DNA of 64,000 nucleotides from Streptococcus ilei (GCF_000479335.1 NC_022584.1:682001-746000); one strand, 5' to 3'; shown: positions 32,758 through 39,927, numbered from the stretch's first letter. A program made the numbers and translations. Notes: generated by a model not told the origin, from the sequence alone.

Positions 32758-32837
32758 GTCCCCCCTTAAAAAATAATCGTTATAGAGTTACAAAGAACTG
32801 GTAGATGCTTTCTACCACCTTATCGGGACCATATAAC
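32758..32837 (-). promoter_or_regulatory. SMK box (SAM-III) riboswitch of metK
   Basis: On the minus strand the outer stem GTTATA/TATAAC encloses GGTCCCGATAAGG, the stem-loop GGTGGTAGAAAGCATCTACC, and TTTGTAAC. A downstream GGGGGGAC ribosome binding site (32758-32765) can pair with GGTCCC. This is the arrangement known for metK in Lactobacillales, in which SAM binding hides the Shine-Dalgarno sequence. Confidence 0.88.
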
Positions 32838-32843
32838 TTAACT

Positions 32844-32852
32844 ATTATATCA
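32844..32852 (-). promoter_or_regulatory. Extended -10 of metK
   Basis: TGATATAAT on the minus strand (box 32844-32849), about 7 bases upstream of the SMK outer stem. No good -35. Confidence 0.6.
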
Positions 32853-32888
32853 CGATTTTGCACCAGTATTCCTTTTTTTATAAAAAGA

Positions 32889-32917
32889 AAAAGATATAGT
32901 TTGAAACTATATCTTTT
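32889..32917 (-). terminator. Terminator after the small membrane protein cluster
   Basis: Perfect 14-base arms AAAAGATATAGTTT/AAACTATATCTTTT around one base, followed on the minus strand by TCTTTTTATAAAAAAAGG. It lies 27 bases past the last gene of the cluster and before the metK promoter. Confidence 0.85.
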
Positions 32918-32944
32918 AACTTAACCTCTTTCCAACTCTAATTC

Positions 32945-33637
32945 CTACATTAGCAAGGTCCCTATTAATACAAGGATAGTGGAAATGATAGATGGAATTT
33001 GAATACCTAACCAAGCTGGATCACCAGCAAAAAGCATGGAGGCAAAATAGAGAGTTACTGAAACAAATAGCATCGTCTTATTAGCCGTTTTCGTTCCAAT
33101 GCCAAGCAAGACTGTCGCAGCAATATAACAAGTAAGATAAGATCCCAAAAAGATTAGGAAAACAATTCCCCATGGTCCTGCTATCACAGCACTACCTATA
33201 AAAAGCATCAGTAAGCCCATATTTACGAAAAATACAAGAGTTAGAAGGCCCCTATTAGGAACAGAATTTTCTGGACCTTGATCCGCCATTGGTGGCTGAG
33301 CAGGATTTTCTGGACCTTGATCCGACATTTGTGGTTGAACAGGATTTTCTAGATCTTGATACGTCATTGGTGGCTGAGTAGAATTTTCTGGGGCTTGTTC
33401 CGCCATTGGTGGCTGAGCAGGATTTTCTGGACCTTGAGCCGACATTTGTGGTTGAACAGGATTTTCTAGATCTTGATACGTCATTGGTGGCTGAGTAGGA
33501 TTTTCTGGGCCTTGAGCCCCCATTGGTGGCTGAGCAGGGTTTTCTGGGCCTTGAGCCCCCATTCGTGGCTGAATAGATTCTTCAGGCATTCCGTCTTTGT
33601 CTTGGTTTGTTTCACAATTTAGCTGTTGATCTGTCAT
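32945..33637 (-). CDS. Small membrane protein with expanded 13-residue Pro/Gln repeats (paralogue P1)
   Basis: 230 residues, function unknown. Residues 26-129 are eight 13-residue units such as MGAQGPENPAQPP and MTYQDLENPVQPQ. The C-terminal 100 residues have four membrane segments and the block TKTANKTMLFVSVTLYFASMLFAGDPAWLG, shared with three neighbouring genes. Its first residues, MTDQQLNCETNQ, match those of P3 (34687-35178), which has only one degenerate repeat unit. So P1 is a P3-type copy with an expanded, probably cytoplasmic, Pro-rich tail. Ribosome binding site AGGAG. I do not recognise the family. Confidence 0.8.
   Translation of the reverse strand: MTDQQLNCETNQDKDGMPEESIQPRMGAQGPENPAQPPMGAQGPENPTQPPMTYQDLENPVQPQMSAQGPENPAQPPMAEQAPENSTQPPMTYQDLENPVQPQMSDQGPENPAQPPMADQGPENSVPNRGLLTLVFFVNMGLLMLFIGSAVIAGPWGIVFLIFLGSYLTCYIAATVLLGIGTKTANKTMLFVSVTLYFASMLFAGDPAWLGIQIPSIISTILVLIGTLLM
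33251..33562 (-). repeat. 39 bp tandem repeats inside paralogue P1
   Basis: Eight tandem 39-base units coding for 13 residues each, the last degenerate. The two units reading MTYQDLENPVQPQ are three units apart, and the flanking units repeat with the same spacing, giving a 117-base higher-order period. The reading frame is kept throughout. Confidence 0.9.
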
Positions 33638-33829
33638 AATTTTCTCCTGACATTTTTCTAAAATATTTTGCCTTTCTTAAAAAGCTGGAATTAACGAATT
33701 TCTATGTGATATTCACTGAATCCTTCCATACATCAAATGACATTTTAAAAATATACAAGTTGATAGAATTTCTTGACTCGATAAGATCATTGATCAAGCA
33801 AATACTGATTTAAAAGAGTTTCTCCCTTC

Positions 33830-34279
33830 TTAATATCTCAATACTTCTTTAACTTCTTTCGCTAGGATTGTTCCAATTAAAACAAGAATACCTAAAACTA
33901 TCGGTGCAATTCGGTAAACTCCCCAGTCTGGATCATATGCCAAAATAATCGAGAGCATATAAAGTAGGAAACTCGTATAGAGTAGCGCCTTATTTCCTTT
34001 CTCCATCCCTATTCTAAGAAAGATGGCCCCAATAGCGATACTTAATAAGTTTGGTCCTAGAAAAATCAAAATGAAAAGTCCCCAAGCATTACCCGAAAGT
34101 GCAAAGTAAGAGATAAACAATACAAGATAGATAATGGATAAGTAAAAGGCGACTGAAAGAAGAATGGAAGTAAATTTGATTTTTGTTGGATAATTCTGGA
34201 TAGGTGCCGAATAAAAACCATCTCCACTTATCCTAATCGTATCTTTCGTTTCTTCAAAATTATTCTGCTGATTTTCCAT
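33830..34279 (-). CDS. Small membrane protein (paralogue P2)
   Basis: 149 residues, four membrane segments after a ~35-residue polar N-terminus. It is closest to P4 (35314-35742): both have FEE(T/N)K at the start, then PTKI.FTSILLS.AFYLSIIYLVLFI, and a later GNKALLYTSFLLYMLSIILAYDPDWG block. No recognisable catalytic motif or signal peptide. It is preceded by a TGTATAAT promoter element and AGGAG site that also resemble those of P4 base by base, as expected from segment duplication. Function unknown. Confidence 0.75.
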   Translation of the reverse strand: MENQQNNFEETKDTIRISGDGFYSAPIQNYPTKIKFTSILLSVAFYLSIIYLVLFISYFALSGNAWGLFILIFLGPNLLSIAIGAIFLRIGMEKGNKALLYTSFLLYMLSIILAYDPDWGVYRIAPIVLGILVLIGTILAKEVKEVLRY

Positions 34280-34331
34280 AGCATTCTCCTACCTTTTCTT
34301 ATTACTTTATTTATGTTTTCTCTTAAATCAA

Positions 34332-34554
34332 TTATACACAATTCCATCTTTTTTTCATTAACCGTAAGACAAGAGGAATCCGATCTAGCATATGCAGGAT
34401 AGTGACGCTCAAAGAAGCCAACGGAACGATTGGATACCAGGTGTTTTCTTTAATAATTGAAGAACATAATCGTACACGATCCCTTTTCCCTACCTGCTAT
34501 CCAAACAGTCGAAATATAAAGAAAGGTTATAAAATAAATGAGCCCTGATACCAT
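34332..34554 (-). pseudogene. Remnant of a small membrane protein gene (R1), frameshifted
   Basis: From ATG 34554 the frame reads MVSGLIYFITFLYISTVW, AGREKGSCTI, then stops at 34450. A one-base shift would continue it as SIIKENTWYPIVPLASL and VTILHMLDRIPLVLRLMKKRW to a stop at 34332. Membrane-like composition continues across the shift, and a similar piece lies at 35787-35952 in the matching position before P4. It fills most of the 407-base gap between P2 and P3. Inference by eye. Confidence 0.45.
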
Positions 34555-34686
34555 TTATTTCACTCCACTTTCAAAGTAAAGTATAAATTGATTTATTACC
34601 TCTCATTATACCACAATTTGTAATCGCTTTCTCTATGTTTTCTCGCTATATAAAAAAGATAGGATTTTTCGCCCTATCTTCTATAA

Positions 34687-35178
34687 TTACTCTCCATTTT
34701 CAAACATTACAGTTCCGAAAAAAACCACTACAGCTATTATAAGAGGCATAAGGAAAAATAATCCCCCAGCTGGGTCATACGTTGGAATCATCGAAACAAA
34801 ATAAAAAACTGCGGATGTATAGAGAGTTGTTCTATTCCCCATCGTTTTTCCGATCCAAAGCAGGAGGGTCGCAATGATAATACAGAGAAAATGGAGCTGT
34901 TGCATAATTGTCCATTCTATAAGTACGATTGCGCCGAGTAGAGACCATCCTAGGTATATAGTTGCCAAAACAAGTGCAATAGATAGTACTAGAGTACTTC
35001 CGACTCTTTTTTCTGGCTTCATCTCATTGTTAGTAAGGAGACTATCTCCTAAAACAGATGCCTCTTTATCTTTATTATTTTGGGGATTCTGCTCTTCCCC
35101 CACCATGGGGGGCAGAACAGCCCCCTCAGGCACACTTTGGTGCTCTTGGTTTGATTCAGAATTTTGTTGATCTGTCAT
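34687..35178 (-). CDS. Small membrane protein (paralogue P3)
   Basis: 163 residues. A polar N-terminus of ~60 residues, MTDQQNSESNQEHQSVPEGAV and onward, aligns with the start of P1 and contains a single repeat-like unit (PPMVGEEQNPQN). Four membrane segments follow with the shared block GNRTTLYTSAVFYFVSMIPTYDPAGG. AGGAGAAAG precedes the ATG. It is the presumed unexpanded counterpart of P1. Function unknown. Confidence 0.75.
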   Translation of the reverse strand: MTDQQNSESNQEHQSVPEGAVLPPMVGEEQNPQNNKDKEASVLGDSLLTNNEMKPEKRVGSTLVLSIALVLATIYLGWSLLGAIVLIEWTIMQQLHFLCIIIATLLLWIGKTMGNRTTLYTSAVFYFVSMIPTYDPAGGLFFLMPLIIAVVVFFGTVMFENGE

Positions 35179-35313
35179 AACTTTCTCCTAAAGTACTTCC
35201 TTATTCTTTCAAAGAATAGCACTCAAAAATCGACAGGAAGAATTGATTTAATTATAGCTTGGATCGGCCCGAATACTTTTTATTGAGTAGAGTTGTCCAT
35301 CCCTATCTTTTCA

Positions 35314-35742
35314 TTAATAGCTATTTTCGTCTTCAACTAAGAGGTTTCCAATTAAAACCAGAATAACTAGCAGTAACTGTGCAATTCGAAAAAATTCCAA
35401 GTCTAGATCAATACCCAAGATGATAGACAGCAGATAAAGTACGAAACTTGTATAGAGCAAGTTTTTGTTTCTTCTCTTCATCCCTAGTCGAAGTAAAATG
35501 GCACCAATAGCAACACCTAAGAAGTTTGGTGATAGAAAAATCAACATGAAAAGTACCGCGATATTAAAGTAATAGATAAACAATACAAGATAGATAATGG
35601 ATAAGTAAAAGGCCGCTGAAAGAAGAATGGATGTAAATCCGATTTTTGTTGGATGATTCTGAATAGATGCAGAAGTAAAACCATCTTCACTTATACTGCT
35701 ATGTTCTTTATTTTCTTCAAAATGTTTCTCTTGGTCTGTCAT
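35314..35742 (-). CDS. Small membrane protein (paralogue P4)
   Basis: 142 residues, four membrane segments, closely related to P2 across the first 60 residues. The shared motif near the third segment is weaker here (LLYTSFVLYLLSIILGIDLDLEF lacks the DPxWG). The first complete gene of the cluster in the direction of transcription, preceded by -10 TATAAT inside the remnant sequence upstream. Function unknown; a membrane stress, immunity or bacteriocin-related role is only a guess. Confidence 0.75.
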   Translation of the reverse strand: MTDQEKHFEENKEHSSISEDGFTSASIQNHPTKIGFTSILLSAAFYLSIIYLVLFIYYFNIAVLFMLIFLSPNFLGVAIGAILLRLGMKRRNKNLLYTSFVLYLLSIILGIDLDLEFFRIAQLLLVILVLIGNLLVEDENSY

Positions 35743-35786
35743 AGCTTTCCCTACCCTTCTTTTTTATATTTTCTTTTAACACCATT

Positions 35787-35952
35787 ATACATGATTTCAT
35801 CATTCTTTTCATGATACTTACTGTTAAGATGACTTGAAATGTCAGCCATAAAAGAAGCAAAAGCAATGACAGCACGATGACAGGGAGATTCTCTCCATTT
35901 TCAGGCTGTCCGGATAAGAGTATGACTACTTGATAAAGAGCACCAAAACCCT
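35787..35952 (-). pseudogene. Remnant of a small membrane protein gene (R2), 3' part
   Basis: An open stretch after an in-frame stop at 35953 reads GFGALYQVVILLSGQPENGEN, PVIVLSLLLLLWLTFQVI and TVSIMKRMMKSC, with no start codon in a suitable place. It looks like the end of a two-segment membrane protein and resembles R1 before P2. The -10 TATAAT for P4 lies in its tail. I see no gene in the rest of the 310-base gap to comEB. Confidence 0.4.
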
Positions 35953-36052
35953 AAACAAGCAAGATAATTTGGTAGCAAATTTGACATGTCATCACAATCT
36001 CTTTTCTCTAGACGAATCAGTGAAGCGTGATCTCAAAAACAAAGTTTCTTTT

Positions 36053-36520
36053 TTAAATAAAATCTGCCTCTGCAATAGCTTCTTTGACCTCTTCCAATGG
36101 GAGGTGGACCAGTTCTACTTCTTTTTCACGGTAGAGATACTCTGCATATTCATCGATGCGGTATTGATGGATATAAACAACCCGCTTGCAGCCAACTTGA
36201 AGCAACTGCTTGGTACAATTGAGGCAAGGGAAATGGGTCACATAGGCAGTGAAACCTTTGGGGATCCCTCGTTCGGCTCCCTGTAAAATAGCATTGACTT
36301 CTGCATGGAGGGTCCGAACACAGTGCCCTTCCACCATGAGACAGTCATGGTCCAGGCAATGTTCCGTACCAGAGACAGAGCCATTGTAGCCCGTCGCAAC
36401 TACCTTATGATCCTTGACCAATACCGCCCCCACCTTGGCCCGCTTACAGGTTGCGCGATTTGATATTAACAAAGCCTGCGCTGCAAAATACTCATCCCAG
36501 GCTAACCGTTTATATCCCAC
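36053..36520 (-). CDS. comEB: dCMP deaminase / ComE operon protein 2-like
   Basis: 155 residues from GTG 36520 (MGYKRLAWDEYFAAQ). An ATG at 36544 is in frame, but AAGGAGG lies inside that extension, 8 bases before the GTG, and the GTG gives the family length. Zinc site: TLHAEVNAI and PCLNCTKQLL. It deaminates dCMP to dUMP for thymidylate synthesis; the name comes from the Bacillus comE operon though it is not needed for DNA uptake. Promoter TGCTATAAT at 36559-36567. Confidence 0.92.
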   Translation of the reverse strand: MGYKRLAWDEYFAAQALLISNRATCKRAKVGAVLVKDHKVVATGYNGSVSGTEHCLDHDCLMVEGHCVRTLHAEVNAILQGAERGIPKGFTAYVTHFPCLNCTKQLLQVGCKRVVYIHQYRIDEYAEYLYREKEVELVHLPLEEVKEAIAEADFI

Positions 36521-36558
36521 AGTCTTGTCCTCCTTCATGAACATTCTAAATTTTTTTC

Positions 36559-36567
36559 ATTATAGCA
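36559..36567 (-). promoter_or_regulatory. Extended -10 of comEB
   Basis: TGCTATAAT on the minus strand (box TATAAT 36559-36564), 38 bases before the GTG start. Confidence 0.55.
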
Positions 36568-36624
36568 CGAAATCAGCAAGAAAAAAAGATGACACTGTCA
36601 CAGCTGATTCCTTCACTCAAAGAA

Positions 36625-36648
36625 AAAGAGATCCATGCGGATCTCTTT
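36625..36648 (-). terminator. Terminator of infC-rpmI-rplT
   Basis: Perfect stem AAAGAGATCC/GGATCTCTTT with a 4-base loop, followed on the minus strand by TTCTTTGAG. It begins 5 bases past the rplT stop. Confidence 0.85.
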
Positions 36649-36653
36649 ATTAA

Positions 36654-37013
36654 TTATTTACCAAGTTTTGCTTTAGCTGCATCTGCAAGAGCTGTGAAAG
36701 CTGCTGCATCGTTAACAGCCAAATCAGCAAGCATTTTACGGTTAACTTCGATCTCAGCCAATTTCAAACCATGCATCAATTGTGAGTATGAAAGTCCGTT
36801 CATACGAGCCGCCGCATTGATACGTGTGATCCACAATTTGCGGAAGTCACGTTTCTTTTGACGACGGTCACGGTATGCATAGTAGTAAGAGTTCATTACT
36901 TGTTCTTTTGCAGTACGGAACAAGATGTGTTTAGCTCCATAGTAACCTTTAGCTAATTTAAGAATACGTTTACGACGTTTGCGTGATACAACGCCACCTT
37001 TAACACGTGCCAT
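36654..37013 (-). CDS. rplT: 50S ribosomal protein L20
   Basis: 119 residues, highly basic, starting [28 protein letters not shown], with [23 protein letters not shown]. It binds 23S rRNA early in 50S assembly and in Firmicutes also represses its own operon by binding the infC leader. It follows rpmI by 49 bases, with GGAGG as binding site. Confidence 0.98.
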   Translation of the reverse strand: MARVKGGVVSRKRRKRILKLAKGYYGAKHILFRTAKEQVMNSYYYAYRDRRQKKRDFRKLWITRINAAARMNGLSYSQLMHGLKLAEIEVNRKMLADLAVNDAAAFTALADAAKAKLGK

Positions 37014-37062
37014 TTATATTTCCTCCAATATTTCCTAGAATTCTTTACTTACAAATACGCGA

Positions 37063-37263
37063 TTATTTCAAGCGAGTAAGCATTGCTTTAATACGTTTGA
37101 AATCTCCTGAATGCACCATAGATGCTTTACGAAGATGACGACGTTGTTTCTTAGTTTTTCCGTGGAAACGGTGAGAAGTGTAAGCACGGAAACGTTTAAG
37201 TCCACCAGAACCTGTACGTTTGAAACGTTTAGCTGATGCGCGGTGTGTTTTTTGTTTTGGCAT
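37063..37263 (-). CDS. rpmI: 50S ribosomal protein L35
   Basis: 66 residues: [20 protein letters not shown], then [22 protein letters not shown], the L35 signature. Strong AAAAAGGAG site. Second gene of infC-rpmI-rplT. Confidence 0.98.
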   Translation of the reverse strand: MPKQKTHRASAKRFKRTGSGGLKRFRAYTSHRFHGKTKKQRRHLRKASMVHSGDFKRIKAMLTRLK

Positions 37264-37296
37264 GATATTTTCTCCTTTTTTTAACTTTCTGACAGA

Positions 37297-37818
37297 TTAT
37301 TTCTTGTCAGTTGCTGGTGCCAACTGCATGAACATTTGACGACCATCCATTTTAGCACGTTGTTCGATGATAGCAATATCTTGAGTTGCTTCAGCGAAAT
37401 CGGCTAAAACTTTTGCCCCAATCTCTTTATGGGTGATCATACGACCCTTAAAGCGAATGGAAACCTTCACTTTGTTCCCTTTTTCAAGGAACTTACGAGC
37501 ATTGCGAAGTTTCGTATCGAAATCACCCTTGTCAATAACTGGGCTCAAACGAACTTCTTTCACGGTCACAACGCTTTGTTTTTTGCGTTGTTCTTTTTGT
37601 TTCTTCTGGTACTCAAATTTGAACTTACCGTAGTCCATAATTTTCGCAACAGGAGGTTTAGCTTGAGGTTGAATGAGAACCAAGTCCACATTAGCGTCGT
37701 CCGCAAGTGCTTGCGCTTCACCAAGTGGTTTGATACCCAATTGTTCGCCCTCAAGACCGATTAAGCGAACTTCACGTACACGAATTTCATCATTGATGAA
37801 TAAGTCTTGCTTTGCTAT
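37297..37818 (-). CDS. infC: Translation initiation factor IF-3 (ATA start proposed)
   Basis: About 173 residues from ATA 37818. IF-3 guards start-codon choice on the 30S subunit. N-terminal domain [22 protein letters not shown], linker with [22 protein letters not shown]-terminal domain [13 protein letters not shown]. The frame can be extended to GTG 37827 or TTG 37854, but AAAGAGG ends at the GTG itself, and nothing supports the TTG; only ATA lies at a proper distance (~6-8 bases). infC genes commonly use a rare start (AUU and relatives) for self-regulation. If annotated from TTG the protein is 185 residues. Confidence 0.9.
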   Translation of the reverse strand: MAKQDLFINDEIRVREVRLIGLEGEQLGIKPLGEAQALADDANVDLVLIQPQAKPPVAKIMDYGKFKFEYQKKQKEQRKKQSVVTVKEVRLSPVIDKGDFDTKLRNARKFLEKGNKVKVSIRFKGRMITHKEIGAKVLADFAEATQDIAIIEQRAKMDGRQMFMQLAPATDKK

Positions 37819-37844
37819 GGTTTTCACCTCTTTTTTTATTTTAG

Positions 37845-37880
37845 AGAAAAACAAGAGCGGACTTGCTAACGCAAACCCGC
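37845..37880 (-). terminator. Attenuator hairpin in the infC leader
   Basis: Stem GCGG..TTGC/GCAA..CCGC (37857-37880) followed on the minus strand by TCTTGTTTTTCTC. It lies upstream of infC inside the leader and competes with a longer-range pairing (see the leader entry). Confidence 0.75.
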
Positions 37881-37975
37881 ACTACATGATTATATTTCAT
37901 TTCTGAAACTTGATCCGTAGGGGCCAGACAACGTTAGTCGCAAGGCGAGAAGTTCTCACTTCTGCTTTTCTCAAC
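37845..37975 (-). ncRNA. L20-type autoregulatory leader of infC-rpmI-rplT
   Basis: A ~150-base leader lies between a strong promoter and infC. Segment CTTGcgaCTAACG (37932-37944) can pair with CGTTAGCAAG (37862-37871), which is the loop and distal arm of the terminator hairpin, giving mutually exclusive antiterminator and terminator folds. In Bacillus, L20 binds the infC leader to favour termination; the same logic is expected here. The class is assigned by position and fold, not by covariance search. Confidence 0.6.
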
Positions 37976-37981
37976 TTTTAT

Positions 37982-38010
37982 ATGATATCAAGTTTATGAT
38001 GGATTGTCAA
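37982..38010 (-). promoter_or_regulatory. Promoter of infC-rpmI-rplT
   Basis: TTGACA (38005-38010), 17-base spacer, TATCAT (37982-37987), with TGA before the -10 (extended). It overlaps the last 17 bases of cmk. Confidence 0.85.
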
Positions 38011-38677
38011 GGATTTTTTTTGCTTTTTCTTCAATAAATGCAACCACTTGATCAATCCCGACACCAGTCGTATCAAAATGAATGGCATCTGCTGCTGGTT
38101 TCAATGGTGAAACCTCTCGGTGACTATCTTTATAGTCCCGCTCAGCAATTTCTTTTTTCAATACTTCTAAATCTGTTTCAATTCCCTTACTCAAATTTTC
38201 CTTATAACGACGTTCTGCACGTTCTTCTACAGAGGCCACTAGGAAAATCTTCAATTCTGCATTTGGTAAGACAACTGTTCCAATATCACGACCGTCCATG
38301 ACGATCCCACCTAGAGCTGCAATCTGTTGTTGCTGGGCCACCAAGCGCTCTCGGACAGGAGCCAGGGCAGATACCCAAGAGACATTATTGGTCACTTCAT
38401 TGTCACGAATTGGATGGGTCACATCGACATCAGCTACGAAGACTAATTGCTGACCATCTTCAGAACGACCAAAACTAACAGGATATTGATTCAATAAATC
38501 AACCAACTGGTCAACATCTGCTTCCGTCAGATCATGACGAAGAGCCAAATAAGTAGCTGCTCGATACATGGCACCTGTATCCAGATAAGTGTAGCCTAAA
38601 TTTTTAGCAATAATCTTAGCAACAGTTGATTTCCCACTGGATGCTGGACCATCAATTGCGATTTGAATTTGTTTCAT
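37994..38677 (-). CDS. cmk: Cytidylate kinase
   Basis: 227 residues. P-loop [16 protein letters not shown], then [27 protein letters not shown] and [10 protein letters not shown]. It phosphorylates CMP and dCMP. It starts 10 bases after the LysM protein gene (AAAGGA site). Its 3' end carries the infC promoter. Confidence 0.96.
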   Translation of the reverse strand: MKQIQIAIDGPASSGKSTVAKIIAKNLGYTYLDTGAMYRAATYLALRHDLTEADVDQLVDLLNQYPVSFGRSEDGQQLVFVADVDVTHPIRDNEVTNNVSWVSALAPVRERLVAQQQQIAALGGIVMDGRDIGTVVLPNAELKIFLVASVEERAERRYKENLSKGIETDLEVLKKEIAERDYKDSHREVSPLKPAADAIHFDTTGVGIDQVVAFIEEKAKKILDNPS

Positions 38678-38687
38678 AGTCTATCCT

Positions 38688-39128
38688 TTATCGAATTTTG
38701 ACCACATCACCTGGATTCGCATACCAAGAACCAGTTGACATGTGAGATGGATTCAGTTGCTCCAATTCGGAAATCGAAATTCCGGCACGCGCCGCAATCG
38801 ATGCTTCTCCTTCACCAGCTAGAACTGTAATCGTCCCATCTTCAGATTCTTCAGCACTTGCTTTCTCTGTTTTTTCTGCAGCTGGAGCACTACTCGCTAC
38901 AACAACTGTTGTTTCACCATTATAGAAACCACTCATTTGTTTCTTCTTATCGCTTCCACCTGTAGAAAGGTAAATTAAGAAGCAGACCATCGCTACAATA
39001 ATAATAAAGAAAATAATCGCCAAGATGGTCAACAAGCGATCAGCTTTAATTCCATTTAATTTGTTTGTTCGTTTCAATGTTTCTTCTCCATCATCATAAA
39101 CTTCTTCTTCCCATGGCTCTTTCGGCAT
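38688..39128 (-). CDS. LysM-containing membrane-anchored surface protein (SAG1386/EF1546 type)
   Basis: 146 residues from ATG 39128 (MPKEPWEEEVYDDGEE), with AAGGAGG 5 bases upstream; an in-frame start at 39161 lies beyond that site. An acidic cytoplasmic N-terminus, one membrane segment (ILAIIFFIIIVAMVCFLIYL), a Ser/Ala/Glu linker, and a C-terminal LysM domain (ITVLAGEGEASIAARAGIS, then LNPSHMS). LysM should hold it to peptidoglycan. The position before cmk is conserved in streptococci and enterococci. Function unknown. Confidence 0.85.
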   Translation of the reverse strand: MPKEPWEEEVYDDGEETLKRTNKLNGIKADRLLTILAIIFFIIIVAMVCFLIYLSTGGSDKKKQMSGFYNGETTVVVASSAPAAEKTEKASAEESEDGTITVLAGEGEASIAARAGISISELEQLNPSHMSTGSWYANPGDVVKIR

Positions 39129-39138
39129 AACTTCCTCC

Positions 39139-39167
39139 TTGTGTTTTCCTGTTAAAATCATTACAAT
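39139..39167 (+). promoter_or_regulatory. Promoter of the ferredoxin gene (leaderless geometry)
   Basis: -35 TTGTGT (39139-39144), 17-base spacer, -10 TACAAT (39162-39167). The ATG begins 7 bases after the -10, so the expected +1 is the A of ATG. No Shine-Dalgarno sequence is present. Confidence 0.65.
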
Positions 39168-39173
39168 ATAGAT

Positions 39174-39371
39174 ATGAAAATAACCTTAATACCTGAACGT
39201 TGTATCGCATGTGGCCTTTGCCAAACTTACTCGGACATTTTTGACTATCACGATAATGGCATCGTTAAGTTCGCCTCGGAAGATGAACTGTTGGAAAAAG
39301 AATTTCCTACCGATGCAACCATCCAAGAAGCTGTTAAAAATTGTCCGACCCGAGCTCTTATCAAAGATTAA
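39174..39371 (+). CDS. Ferredoxin, single [4Fe-4S]
   Basis: 65 residues: RCIACGLC supplies three cluster Cys and NCPTRAL the fourth, the pattern of Bacillus-type single-cluster ferredoxins. It carries electrons for an unidentified partner. It is divergent from the LysM gene, with only 45 bases between them, and converges on ebsA with a 4-base overlap of the ends. Expressed from a promoter that leaves no leader. Confidence 0.93.
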   Translation: MKITLIPERCIACGLCQTYSDIFDYHDNGIVKFASEDELLEKEFPTDATIQEAVKNCPTRALIKD

Positions 39372-39856
39372 GAGCTTTTTTCATTATTAGCGTAGTAGAG
39401 TTGATAATAGTCCACATGGATGAAGTTATCAGTCAACTCAATCTCACCCTTGAAATGATCGTTCAAGGCCAAAGCATTAATAAAGTATTTTTTGGGCCAC
39501 TTACGCATACAGAAAGTCCGACTTCTTGATCCATCGTTGAAAATTAACTTGATGGAATTCTTTGTGACTTCCACTTTTTCAATCGATGAAATCGGAACTT
39601 TTATAGGAGTTAACGGATTCGCCGTGATAATACGTAAAATCCCATCATCATAAATCGTAAAATAGCGATGCACTCCTACAGCCAGCAAGGCCATAAAGAG
39701 AAAGAATGAAAAGAGTACCACTGTCGGAATATTAGAACTCTCATACATCAGAGCTAGTCCAATAAAGACAGGTATAACCGATAAGGACCAATAGATAATC
39801 AGCATGGATAAATCAGGCTGCCAATGGTATCGGATTTTCCCAAAAATCTTAATCAT
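39368..39856 (-). CDS. ebsA: EbsA-family membrane protein
   Basis: 162 residues. Two membrane segments (MLIIYWSLSVIPVFIGLALMY and VVLFSFFLFMALLAVGV), then a cytoplasmic PH-like part, YFTIYDDGILRIITANPLTP, IKVPISSIEKVEV. It resembles enterococcal EbsA and its streptococcal relatives, which sit next to ferredoxin and cmk. Old names call it pore-forming, without good evidence. Strong AGGAGGGGG site. Confidence 0.75.
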   Translation of the reverse strand: MIKIFGKIRYHWQPDLSMLIIYWSLSVIPVFIGLALMYESSNIPTVVLFSFFLFMALLAVGVHRYFTIYDDGILRIITANPLTPIKVPISSIEKVEVTKNSIKLIFNDGSRSRTFCMRKWPKKYFINALALNDHFKGEIELTDNFIHVDYYQLYYANNEKSS

Positions 39857-39895
39857 ATGCGGAACCCCCTCCTACTAGTTTAGCATAAAATCAAC

Positions 39896-39927
39896 AAAAA
39901 TAGAACAGGAAAGCCTGTTCTATTTTT
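39896..39927 (-). terminator. Terminator of the rhamnan cluster
   Basis: AAAAATAGAACAGG/CCTGTTCTATTTTT, 4-base loop, T-tracts both ways. It lies ~60 bases past the GacH-like gene and just upstream of ebsA. Confidence 0.9.

Noticed and set aside
33251-33562. CRISPR-like regular spacing of 39 bp repeats
   Set aside because: The repeats are contiguous, in frame and translate to a 13-residue Pro/Gln repeat with no spacers; no cas genes are present.
35930-36286. Plus-strand frame of 118 codons over the comEB 3' end
   Set aside because: Mostly antisense to comEB, no ribosome binding site, protein text without any domain pattern.
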